From contig CALEDT010000029.1 in assembly GCA_937949525.1 (NCBI GenBank), forward strand, positions 1 through 64,000: 64,000 bases of DNA, in the 5' to 3' direction. The notes below the pieces were generated by a model. That model did not search any database. It saw nothing but the letters and a program-made list of their open reading frames with translations, and had not been told where the DNA came from. Positions 1 through 10,293 of the stretch are shown one piece after another; the first letter of the stretch is position 1; the number at the start of each line of letters is the position of its first letter. This stretch comes from an uncultured Burkholderiales bacterium. Its GTDB lineage: Bacteria > Pseudomonadota > Gammaproteobacteria > Burkholderiales > Thiobacillaceae. Made by a program: the position numbers and the translations under genes.

Positions 1-2118
<2,118 letters not shown>

Positions 2119-2166
2119 ACCAGCCGCGCCGCGCGGCGCGGACCGAAACACGACCGGGAGGAACAC

Positions 2167-2841
2167 ATGGCCATCACCGATTGGCCCGAGGGCGAACGCC
2201 CGCGCGAGAAACTGCTGGCGCGCGGCGCCGGCGCATTGTCCGACGCCGAGCTGCTGGCCATCTTCCTGCGCGTCGGCGTCACCGGCAAGAGCGCGGTCGA
2301 TCTGGCGCGCGAGCTGCTCGCGCATTTCGGCAGCCTCAACCGCCTGTTCGCCGCCAGTCGGCAGGCGTTCGCCGCATTTCCCGGCATGGGTCCGGCCAAG
2401 TACGCGCAGTTGCAGGCGGTGCTGGAAATGGCGCGGCGCGCGCTGGGCGAGGCCATGCGTACCGGCGACGCGCTCGATTCCCCCGCCGCGGTGCGCGACT
2501 GGCTGCGCCTGCGCCTGGGCGGCCTGGGCCACGAGGTGTTCATGGCGCTGTTCCTGGATGCGCAGAATCGCGTCATCGAGGCCGAGGAACTGTTCCGCGG
2601 CACGCTGACGCAGACCTCGGTGTACCCGCGCGAAGTGGTCAAGCGTGCGCTCGCGCACAACGCCGCCGGCGTCCTGCTGGCGCACAACCATCCCTCCGGC
2701 GTGGCCGAGCCCAGCCAGGCCGACCGCTGGCTGACCGAACAGCTCAAGGCCGCGCTGGCGCTGGTGGACGTGCGCGTACTGGACCATTTCATCGTCGCCG
2801 GCAACCACAGCCTTTCGTTCGCCGAACGAGGGCTGCTTTGA
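2167..2841 (+). CDS. radC: RadC family protein (JAB/MPN-type)
   Basis: 224 aa; N-terminal HhH-like region and [14 protein letters not shown] metal-binding JAB motif; C-terminal [20 protein letters not shown]. Confidence 0.95.
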   Translation: MAITDWPEGERPREKLLARGAGALSDAELLAIFLRVGVTGKSAVDLARELLAHFGSLNRLFAASRQAFAAFPGMGPAKYAQLQAVLEMARRALGEAMRTGDALDSPAAVRDWLRLRLGGLGHEVFMALFLDAQNRVIEAEELFRGTLTQTSVYPREVVKRALAHNAAGVLLAHNHPSGVAEPSQADRWLTEQLKAALALVDVRVLDHFIVAGNHSLSFAERGLL

Positions 2842-2906
2842 CCGCACGCGCGCTTTCCTGTATAAAGGCGGACTTTCCGTTTCAGCATCGTCCAGGGGTG
2901 TCCATC

Positions 2907-3140
2907 ATGGCCCGTGTATGTCAGATCACCGGCAAGAAGCCGATGGTGGGGAATAACGTGTCCCACGCCAACAACAAGACCAAGCGCCGTTTCCTGCCCA
3001 ACCTGCAATATCGCCGCTTCTGGGTGGAGAGCGAAAACCGCTGGGTGCGTCTGCGCGTGTCCAACGCCGCGCTGCGCCTGATCGACAAGAAGGGCATCGA
3101 CGTCGTGCTGGCCGATCTGCGCGCCAGCGGCGCCGCCTGA
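2907..3140 (+). CDS. rpmB: 50S ribosomal protein L28
   Basis: [39 protein letters not shown]...; the internal ATG at 2907 is the real start inside the spurious 1035..3140 ORF. Confidence 0.97.
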   Translation: MARVCQITGKKPMVGNNVSHANNKTKRRFLPNLQYRRFWVESENRWVRLRVSNAALRLIDKKGIDVVLADLRASGAA

Positions 3141-3154
3141 GTCGGGAGCGCATC

Positions 3155-3322
3155 ATGGCAAAAGGCGGACGCGAAAAGATCAAGCTGGAGTCCACTGCGG
3201 GCACCGGCCATTTCTACACCACCACCAAGAACAAGAAGACCATGCCGGAGAAGATGGAGATCAGCAAGTTCGATCCCGTCGCGCGCAAGCATGTGCCGTA
3301 CAAGGAAACCAAGCTGAAATGA
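3155..3322 (+). CDS. rpmG: 50S ribosomal protein L33
   Basis: Translated directly: [55 protein letters not shown], directly after rpmB. Confidence 0.96.
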   Translation: MAKGGREKIKLESTAGTGHFYTTTKNKKTMPEKMEISKFDPVARKHVPYKETKLK

Positions 3323-3334
3323 GCCATGGGCTCA

Positions 3335-3374
3335 GGCAAAGAAAAACCCCGCTTTGGCGGGGTTTTTCTTTGCC
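3335..3374. terminator. Bidirectional intrinsic terminator between rpmG and the convergent desaturase gene
   Basis: Perfect inverted repeat ggcaaagaaaaaccccgctttggcggggtttttctttgcc with A-tract/T-tract on both sides. Confidence 0.9.
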
Positions 3375-3388
3375 GGTCGGCGCGCCGT

Positions 3389-4555
3389 TCACGCATAGCT
3401 GCGCAATTGCAGCGAGAACCGCGCCAGCGCCTCGATGCCGCTGGCCTCGGCCTTCTGGCACCACAACTGCATCTGCCGCACCAGTTGCTCGCTGCTGGCG
3501 GTGGAACGGCCCCACAGCGCGATGAGTTCCTGCCGCATTTGGTACAGCGTCTTGAGCCGTTCGCTCTGCGCCAGCACCGACAGCAGTTCGGCCTTGTCGC
3601 GCGGCGGCAGCGCGGCCTGATCCTGGTTCAGCCAGGTCCATACCTTGCCGACGTCGGGCAGGTTCTGGCGCAGACGGTCCAGTTCCTGCGCGGAGACCCG
3701 CTGCATCACGCGCGAATAGCGTTTCAGCACGTCGTAACGGTGCGTGATCACGGCATGCAGCAGATCGACGTCGCACAGGCGCTTGAATTCGCCCCAGCGC
3801 ACGCGCGGCGCCACCTTCTTCACCGTGGCCAGGCCCAGCACTTCCAGCACCCGGATGTAGGCCCAGCCGATGTCGAACTCGTACCAGCGGTTGGACAGCT
3901 TGGCCGAACTGGGGTAGGCGTGGTGGTTGTTGTGCAGTTCCTCGCCGCCGATGACGATGCCCCAAGGCAACAGGTTGGTGCTGGCGTCCTCGCAGGCGAA
4001 GTTGCGGTAGCCGCGGTAATGGCCCAGACCGTTGATGATGCCAGCGGCGGTGACCGGTATCCACAGCATCTGCACCGCCCACACGGTCAGGCCGATGGCG
4101 CCGAACAGCACCAGGTCGATGGCCAGCATGACAACGATGCCGAGCATGTTGTAGGGCGTGTACAGCCGGCGTTCCAGCCCGTCGTCGGGGGTGCCGCGGC
4201 CGTATTTCTCCAGCGTTTCGCCATTCTTCGCCTCTTCGCGATACAGCTCGGCACCCCGCAGCAGCACCTTGCGGATGCCCAGGATTTGCGGGCTGTGCGG
4301 ATCCTCGGCGGTCTCGCACTTGGCGTGGTGCTTGCGGTGGATGGCGACCCATTCGCGCGTGATCATGCCGGTGGTGAGCCACAGCCAGAAACGGAAAAAA
4401 TGGCTGGCCACGGGATGCAGGTCGAGCGCGCGGTGCGCCTGCGACCGGTGCAGGAAGATGGTGACGCTGGCGATGGTGACGTGGGTCAGTGCCAGCGTCA
4501 CCAGCACATAGCCCCACCAGGGCAGATCGATCAGACCATGGACGATGTCGGTCAT
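3389..4555 (-). CDS. Acyl-CoA/acyl-lipid delta-9 type fatty acid desaturase
   Basis: 388 aa; histidine boxes HRSQAHR, HRKHH and HNNHHAYPSSAKLS. Confidence 0.92.
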   Translation of the reverse strand: MTDIVHGLIDLPWWGYVLVTLALTHVTIASVTIFLHRSQAHRALDLHPVASHFFRFWLWLTTGMITREWVAIHRKHHAKCETAEDPHSPQILGIRKVLLRGAELYREEAKNGETLEKYGRGTPDDGLERRLYTPYNMLGIVVMLAIDLVLFGAIGLTVWAVQMLWIPVTAAGIINGLGHYRGYRNFACEDASTNLLPWGIVIGGEELHNNHHAYPSSAKLSNRWYEFDIGWAYIRVLEVLGLATVKKVAPRVRWGEFKRLCDVDLLHAVITHRYDVLKRYSRVMQRVSAQELDRLRQNLPDVGKVWTWLNQDQAALPPRDKAELLSVLAQSERLKTLYQMRQELIALWGRSTASSEQLVRQMQLWCQKAEASGIEALARFSLQLRSYA

Positions 4556-4625
4556 CAGGTACTCTAGGACGTTGCGGTGACGGCCATTCTACGCCGGTGC
4601 GGCGGAATTGCCGCGCTGGCGGCGG

Positions 4626-5183
4626 TCACGGTGCCGGCCGGTAGGGCAGCGCGTGCGCGTGGTGGCGCCGCCAGTTGGCGGCATAGGCCTGCGCGAGCGC
4701 GTCGTTGCCGCGCAGCACCAGCAGGTTCTCGGCATTGCGGTGCTGCGCGGCATGGGTGAAGTTGTACGAACCGGTGATGACCACCGACGCCGGACCGCCG
4801 GCATCGATCACCATGACCTTGTCGTGCGCGGCGGCGTGCTCGCCGTCCAGCCAGACCGGTACGCCCTGGCGCGCCAGCCAGTCGACGACGCTGGTCTCCA
4901 GCCGTTCGCTTTGCAGGCGGTCGGCGATCACGCGCACGTCCACGCCGCGCCGCCGGGCGTCCACCAGCGCCTGGGCGATGTCGCGGTGGGTGAAAGCGTA
5001 GGCCTGCACCAGCACCTGACGGCGTGCCGCGCGCAAGCTGGCGAGGATCAGCCCGGCGGCATCGTCGCCGGGCGTGAACGCGACCAGCACCTCGCCGCGC
5101 GCCTGCAGGCTCAGCGGCCCGCCGGCCTGGGCCGGCGGGCCGGCCAGCACGGCGGCGAGCAACAGGGCGAGGCGCAGCGTCAA
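4626..5183 (-). CDS. Exported phospholipase D-like (HKD nuclease) protein
   Basis: HDKVMVIDAGGPASVVITGSYNFTHAAQHRNAENLLVL is a PLD/Nuc-type HKD motif; hydrophobic N-terminus LTLRLALLLAAVLAGPPAQA. Proposed TTG start overlaps the stop of the upstream methyltransferase gene (ttga). Confidence 0.75.
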   Translation of the reverse strand: MTLRLALLLAAVLAGPPAQAGGPLSLQARGEVLVAFTPGDDAAGLILASLRAARRQVLVQAYAFTHRDIAQALVDARRRGVDVRVIADRLQSERLETSVVDWLARQGVPVWLDGEHAAAHDKVMVIDAGGPASVVITGSYNFTHAAQHRNAENLLVLRGNDALAQAYAANWRRHHAHALPYRPAP

Positions 5184-6541
5184 GCCGCGTGCTCCATGAC
5201 CGCGGCGAAGAAGCCATCGGTGCCATGGCGCACCGGGTCCAGGCGCAGCCACGGCCCCCCGGTCGACGGCATGTCGCGCGTGGCGGCCAAGCTTCCGGTG
5301 TCCAGCGCGCGGAAGGCCGGTCGATCGGCCAGGAACGCTTCGACGACGGCCTCGTTTTCCTCCGGCAACAGGCTGCACGTGGCGTACACCAGGCGGCCGC
5401 CGGGTTTGACCAGGGTCGCCGCCGCCGCCAGGATGGCGGCCTGCTTGTGCACCAGCTCGGCCACGGATTGCATGCTCTGGCGCCACTTCAGGTCCGGGTT
5501 GCGGCGCAGCGTACCCAGCCCCGAGCAGGGCGCATCCACCAGCACCCGGTCGAACTTGCCAGCCAGGCGCTTGACCTTGGTGTCGCGCTCATGCGCGATC
5601 AGCGCGCTCTGCACGTTGGTGAGCCCGGCGCGCGCCAGACGCGGTTTCATCTTCGCCAGACGGCGCGGCGACACGTCGAACGCATACAGCCGGCCGCTGT
5701 TGCGCATCAGCGCGCCCAGCAGCAGGGTCTTGCCGCCGGCGCCGGCGCAGAAGTCGCACACCATCTCGCCGCGCTTCGGCGCCAGCAACAGGCCGAGCAA
5801 CTGGCTGCCCTCGTCCTGCACCTCCAGCACGCCGTCCAGGAACAGCGGGTGACGCTGCAAGGCCGGCTTGCCGCGCACGCGGATGCCCAGCGGCGACCAC
5901 GGCGTCGGTGTGCCGGCGATACCGCTCGCAGCCAATCCGGCCAGCGCCTGCTCGCGCGTCGCCTTCAGCGGGTTGACGCGCAGGTCGAGCGGCGCCGGCG
6001 CGTTGAGCGCCGCCATCAGTGCCGGCAGATCGTCGCCATACAGCGCCGACAGCCGTTGGTGCAACCAGTCGGGCAGATCCAGCGCCACGGCGGCAGGCAG
6101 ACCGTCCAGGCCTGCCGCCTTGGCATCGCGCAGCCAGGTGAGCAGGTCCGCGGGCACGCGCCCCTCGAATTCGCGCAGATTGTGGCCGCCGAAACGCGCC
6201 AGCCAGGCCAGCGCCAGCCGGCGCGGTGTGGCCTGCGCGGTGCCGTCCAGTCCGGCAAGATACTGTAGCGTGCGCAACCGGCGCAGCACGCCGTACACCG
6301 TCTCCGCCAGCCGTTCACGTTCGCGCGGACCGAGTTTGCCGTGCTCGCGCAGAAAGGCGGACAGGCGGGCGTCGGCCGGCTGGGAGAAATCGAGCACCGT
6401 CTCCACCGCGTCGTAGGTGGCCTCCAGTGAAGCCTGACTCGATGCGCCGTCGTCCGGCGCGGATCGGGCGCGCGTGGCCTCGGCACGGCGCGGTCCGGGC
6501 GCGGCGACGCGGCGGGATGGGGAGGGGGGCGGGGCTTTCAT
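5180..6541 (-). CDS. RsmB/NOP family class I SAM-dependent RNA methyltransferase
   Basis: VCDFCAGAGGKTLLLGALM, VLVDAPCSGLGTLRRNPDLKWR and VYATCSLLPEENEAVVEAFL motifs; start placed at MKAPPPSPSRR (ORF extends to 6598). Confidence 0.9.
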   Translation of the reverse strand: MKAPPPSPSRRVAAPGPRRAEATRARSAPDDGASSQASLEATYDAVETVLDFSQPADARLSAFLREHGKLGPRERERLAETVYGVLRRLRTLQYLAGLDGTAQATPRRLALAWLARFGGHNLREFEGRVPADLLTWLRDAKAAGLDGLPAAVALDLPDWLHQRLSALYGDDLPALMAALNAPAPLDLRVNPLKATREQALAGLAASGIAGTPTPWSPLGIRVRGKPALQRHPLFLDGVLEVQDEGSQLLGLLLAPKRGEMVCDFCAGAGGKTLLLGALMRNSGRLYAFDVSPRRLAKMKPRLARAGLTNVQSALIAHERDTKVKRLAGKFDRVLVDAPCSGLGTLRRNPDLKWRQSMQSVAELVHKQAAILAAAATLVKPGGRLVYATCSLLPEENEAVVEAFLADRPAFRALDTGSLAATRDMPSTGGPWLRLDPVRHGTDGFFAAVMEHAA

Positions 6542-6654
6542 GCGGCCGGAATCTCTGTCGGATGTTGGGAACGCGGGCTCGCCTCGGGCGGCGCGCACGA
6601 TGTCGCATGGTAATCTAGCCTGGCCGTCGCCGCCCGTTCCCGTCCCCTGCCATC

Positions 6655-7656
6655 GTGACTTCCATCGACCCCGAATGCTCCGCCGACGACCGGGCGCGCG
6701 TCGCCGCCGCGGCCGGGATCCTGGCGCGCGGCGGCGTGGTCGCCCTCCCCACCGAGACGGTGTACGGCCTGGGCGCGGATGCCGCCAACCCCGACGCGGT
6801 GCGGCGCGTGTTCGCGATCAAGGGCCGGCCGGCCGATCATCCGGTGATCGTGCACGTCGGCGGCGCCGAGGACATCCCCCGCTGGGCGCGCGACGTTCCG
6901 GTGCAAGCCGAAATGCTGGCGCGGCGCTACTGGCCGGGTCCGCTGACGCTGGTGTTGCCGCGCGCCGCGGACGTGGCGGACGTGGTCACCGGCGGACAGG
7001 ACACCGTGGCGCTGCGCGCGCCGGCACACCCGCTCACACAGGCGCTGCTGCGCGCCTTCGGCGGCGGCATCGCCGCGCCCTCCGCCAACCGTCACGGCCG
7101 CGTCAGCCCGACCACGGCCGCGCACGTGCGCGAGGATCTCGGCGACGCGGTGGACATGATCCTGGACGGCGGCCCGTGCGCGGTGGGTCTGGAATCGACC
7201 ATCCTCGCGCTGGTCGGCGCGGAGCCGGTGCTGCTGAGGCCGGGCGCCATCAGCCCGGAGGAACTCGGCGCAGTACTCGGCCGGCCCGTGGCGCTGCCCG
7301 GCGCGACCACGCGCATACGCGCGCCCGGCGCGCTGGCGGCGCATTACGCGCCGCGCGCGCCGCTGGAGCTGTGTGCACCGCAGGCGCTGCCCGCGCGCGT
7401 CGCCGAGCTGCAGGCAGCCGGCGCGCACGTCGGTTGCCTGATCATGGACGGCGCGCCGGCGCTGCCCGCAGGCGTGGTCCATGTCACCCTGCCGGCGAGT
7501 GCAGCGGACTACGGTACCGGCCTGTACGCGGCGCTGCGCCGACTGGACGCCGCCGCCGTCGACCGCATCCTGGTGGCGCAACCGCCGCAAAATGCGGCCT
7601 GGCGGGCGGTCAACGACCGCCTGCGTCGAGCCGCACGCGGCTCGGCCAGCGGCTGA
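6655..7656 (+). CDS. L-threonylcarbamoyladenylate synthase (Sua5/YciO/YrdC family, with C-terminal Sua5 domain)
   Basis: VVALPTETVYGLGADAANPDAVRRVFAIKGRPADHPVIVHV; APSANRHGRVSPTTAAHV; GTG start. Confidence 0.93.
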   Translation: MTSIDPECSADDRARVAAAAGILARGGVVALPTETVYGLGADAANPDAVRRVFAIKGRPADHPVIVHVGGAEDIPRWARDVPVQAEMLARRYWPGPLTLVLPRAADVADVVTGGQDTVALRAPAHPLTQALLRAFGGGIAAPSANRHGRVSPTTAAHVREDLGDAVDMILDGGPCAVGLESTILALVGAEPVLLRPGAISPEELGAVLGRPVALPGATTRIRAPGALAAHYAPRAPLELCAPQALPARVAELQAAGAHVGCLIMDGAPALPAGVVHVTLPASAADYGTGLYAALRRLDAAAVDRILVAQPPQNAAWRAVNDRLRRAARGSASG

Positions 7657-7722
7657 CTGCCGCGCCGCCCCAAACGCGGCCACCTGCGCTAGCATGCGCG
7701 GCATCGAGCGAGGAGAGCGGCG

Positions 7723-8121
7723 ATGCGGCAGAACAAGTACACCGATCAGGCCCAGACGGTCCTGGGATTCATCGAATTTCTCGGCCTGGCGGTGATCACC
7801 GTGGCCACGGTGATCGCCGGCATCATCGAAGTCAACGTCATGGTCGACGCGCGTAACGTGACGCTGGCCGACCTGCTGCTGATGTTCCTGTACCTGGAAA
7901 TCCTGGCCATGGTCAGCGTCTACTTCTCGTCCGGCAAACTGCCGGTGCGCTTCCCCATCTACATCGCCATCGTCGCGCTGGCGCGCTACCTGGTGCTGGA
8001 CATCAAGAACCTGGACCACTGGCACATGATCGGCGTGGCCACGTCCATCCTGTTGCTGACCCTGGCGGTGCTGGCGATCCGCTACGGGCATATCAAGTAT
8101 TCGTATGGGGACAAGGAGTAG
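7723..8121 (+). CDS. Phosphate-starvation-inducible PsiE-like membrane protein
   Basis: 132 aa with four hydrophobic segments; LLLMFLYLEILAMVSVYFSSGKLPVRFPIYIAIVALARYLVLD resembles PsiE. Confidence 0.8.
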   Translation: MRQNKYTDQAQTVLGFIEFLGLAVITVATVIAGIIEVNVMVDARNVTLADLLLMFLYLEILAMVSVYFSSGKLPVRFPIYIAIVALARYLVLDIKNLDHWHMIGVATSILLLTLAVLAIRYGHIKYSYGDKE

Positions 8122-8411
8122 GACGTCCGGCCTGCGCCAGTCGGCCCCGACCCATGGACACTTTGAGAAACCGTCGTGAGCGGCCCGAATGCAAGCCGGA
8201 CGGAGCGCAGCGACCGGGACATATCAAGTGGACAGACCAGGGAGCGGGCACCGCCCTTTGCTGCAATCGGGTCGTGCTGCAGGTTTTTCGAGGTGCCCCA
8301 AAGCCGTGTTTGTCCAAGGTCCGAATGGACCCCGATCTGCCGAACGGTTAACGGACGCCCGTGGCTGGGTCGAGGTCGACCAGCCATCAACCGCCGGCGT
8401 TCCTCGACAAT

Positions 8412-8624
8412 TCAGTCCTTGTGTTCCAGTGGGCTGACGTTGGTCCGGGCGACGACTGGGCGCGAAAATGCAATTTCCAACGCCGTTTCCAGCCGAATTA
8501 CCCGTTCCGTCAGGTTCTCGATTTTCACCTGCTGCGCCTTGATGGTTCCGGCCATACGTTCCACGTTGTCGTTCATCTTGATGACCGTGGTGATCGCGTC
8601 CCACATTCTGTCGGTGACGCCCAT
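8412..8624 (-). CDS. Small predicted coiled-coil protein
   Basis: 70 aa; IKAQQVKIENLTERVIRLETALEIAF heptad-like; start overlaps the stop of the upstream gene (tgatg). Confidence 0.6.
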   Translation of the reverse strand: MGVTDRMWDAITTVIKMNDNVERMAGTIKAQQVKIENLTERVIRLETALEIAFSRPVVARTNVSPLEHKD

Positions 8625-8902
8625 CAGCGCGCCCGCCCATTTTCCATGGCGGCAATGCGCTCGTTCGAGGCTTCGACAAAGGCCAAAGCGTCTTCAATGG
8701 CGTCGCTCGCCTGGGCCGTGGTCTTGACCATTTGCTCGATCATTCCCTCAAGCATCTTCTCGTCCTCGCCCGGGTGAAACGACGCAGCTGCGCGACGCAG
8801 GAACTCGCCCATCGACAAGTGGGCTTCCTGAGCCATCCTGGCGATCATCGCCTTCTCTTCGGTGGTCACAAGGACCGGGATTCGTTCGGTAGCGGTTGCC
8901 AT
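8624..8902 (-). CDS. Ribbon-helix-helix-like small protein (predicted DNA-binding/regulatory)
   Basis: RIPVLVTTEEKAMIARMAQEAHLSMGEFLRRAAASF resembles RHH beta-helix-helix; ggag RBS 6 bp before ATG at 8902. Confidence 0.6.
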   Translation of the reverse strand: MATATERIPVLVTTEEKAMIARMAQEAHLSMGEFLRRAAASFHPGEDEKMLEGMIEQMVKTTAQASDAIEDALAFVEASNERIAAMENGRAR

Positions 8903-8985
8903 TGCTTGCTCCCTAATGGTCATGGTCAGCACATGCACAGTGTAGAACCTGCCCAGTGCTCTTCAAGCGTTTTCGCCGCACCCCG

Positions 8986-9828
8986 TCAAACCGTCTTGAC
9001 CACCAGCACCGGGCACGGAGCGTGGGTGATCACCTGTTGCGAGACGCTGCCCATCAGCAGGCGGTCGAGCCCGGTACGGCCGTGGCTGCCGAGCACGATC
9101 AGGTCGCAATCCGCGCTGGCGGCGGCGTCGAGGATGGCGCGGTGCGGCGGGCCCTCGGCCACCAGGCTGTCCGCCGGCACACCGTCCTGGCGCAGCAGGT
9201 CGCGCACGCGGTCGGCGATGTCACGCGCCTTGTCGCATTGCATCTCGTCGCTGGCGCACACCGCCAGCACGGTGAGCGGCAGGCCGCAACGCCTGGCGAG
9301 CTGGCCGGCGGCGACGGCGGCGGCATCGGAGCAGCGCGAACCGTCCACCGCCAGCAGGATGCCGCGTTGCCATATATCGGCAGCGGCCGGCACGACCAGC
9401 ACGCTGCAATGCACGTGGCCGACCACGCGCGCGGCGGCCTCGCCCAGCATCAGGCGTTCCAGCCAATGCACGCCGCGGCGCCCCATGACCACCAGGTCGC
9501 ACTGGCTCTCTTCCGCCTGCGCGGCGATCTCGCGCACCGGCTCCTCGCCGTAGCGCAATACCGGCGCGCAGTTGACACAGGCCGTGCCGGCCTGCGCCTC
9601 GACCGCGCGCAACACGTCGCGGCCCAGCGCCTCGCTCTGCATGACGCCGCCGGGGTTGAACATGGCGTAGCTGGGGTCGGTCCTGGCCATGTGCATGACC
9701 GTCAGGCGCGAGCCGCATTGGCCGGCCATGCGCAGCGCGACGCGCACTGCGCCGGCGCTGACCTCGCTGCCGTCGGTGGCGAGCAGCAGGTGTTCGAAAC
9801 GGGCCAGAGGGGATCGTTGGGTACTCAT
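8986..9828 (-). CDS. Universal stress protein with two tandem UspA domains
   Basis: LLLATDGSEVSAGAV...VVMGRRGVHWLERLMLGEAAARVVGHVHCSVLVV then ILLAVDGSRCSDAAAV...IVLGSHGRTGLDRLLMGSVSQQVITHAPCPVLVV. Confidence 0.93.
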   Translation of the reverse strand: MSTQRSPLARFEHLLLATDGSEVSAGAVRVALRMAGQCGSRLTVMHMARTDPSYAMFNPGGVMQSEALGRDVLRAVEAQAGTACVNCAPVLRYGEEPVREIAAQAEESQCDLVVMGRRGVHWLERLMLGEAAARVVGHVHCSVLVVPAAADIWQRGILLAVDGSRCSDAAAVAAGQLARRCGLPLTVLAVCASDEMQCDKARDIADRVRDLLRQDGVPADSLVAEGPPHRAILDAAASADCDLIVLGSHGRTGLDRLLMGSVSQQVITHAPCPVLVVKTV

Positions 9829-10028
9829 ACAGGGTTCCTCTTGGGGCACGGCAACCCTCAGCATAGCCGCACCAGCGCGAAATTCCGCGTCCTTGGAAAA
9901 TGACCTTTGCTCTATACTGCGCGGGCTTTGCGTGGCTGTCTGCGTAAGGTTCTGGGGGAGGAGGGCGCGCTCCGGCGCGCTTCCCAGACAGTGCAACCCG
10001 CTCATTTTTGTGGAAATGGAGGAGCACT

Positions 10029-10292
10029 ATGCAACTGACGGACAAGCACCGTGAGTACTGGAGCAGAAACCTGCGGCTCACAGCGATCCTGCTCGGGATC
10101 TGGTTCGTGGTGACCTTCGTGGTCATCTACTTCGCCCGCGAGCTCAACGAAATCGTCATCCTGGGCTTCCCGTTCGCCTTCTACATGGGCGCACAGGGCG
10201 CGCTCATCATCTATGTCCTCGTGATCTGGTACTACGCCCGGCGCATGAACCAGCTCGACCAGGAATACGGCGTGCACGAAGGGGAGGACTGA
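10029..10292 (+). CDS. DUF4212 / sodium:solute symporter small subunit
   Basis: MQLTDKHREYWSRNLRLTAILLGIWFVVTFVVIYFARELNEIVILGFPFAFYMGAQGALIIYVLVIWYYARRMNQLDQEYG; directly upstream of the large symporter. Confidence 0.92.
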   Translation: MQLTDKHREYWSRNLRLTAILLGIWFVVTFVVIYFARELNEIVILGFPFAFYMGAQGALIIYVLVIWYYARRMNQLDQEYGVHEGED

Positions 10293-10293
10293 C

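Noticed and set aside
9893-9918. Possible sigma70 or sigma54 promoter upstream of the DUF4212 gene (ttggaaaatgacctttgctctatact)
   Set aside because: The -35/-10 candidate spacing is about 14 bp and the GG/GC spacing for sigma54 is 12 rather than 10; not convincing.
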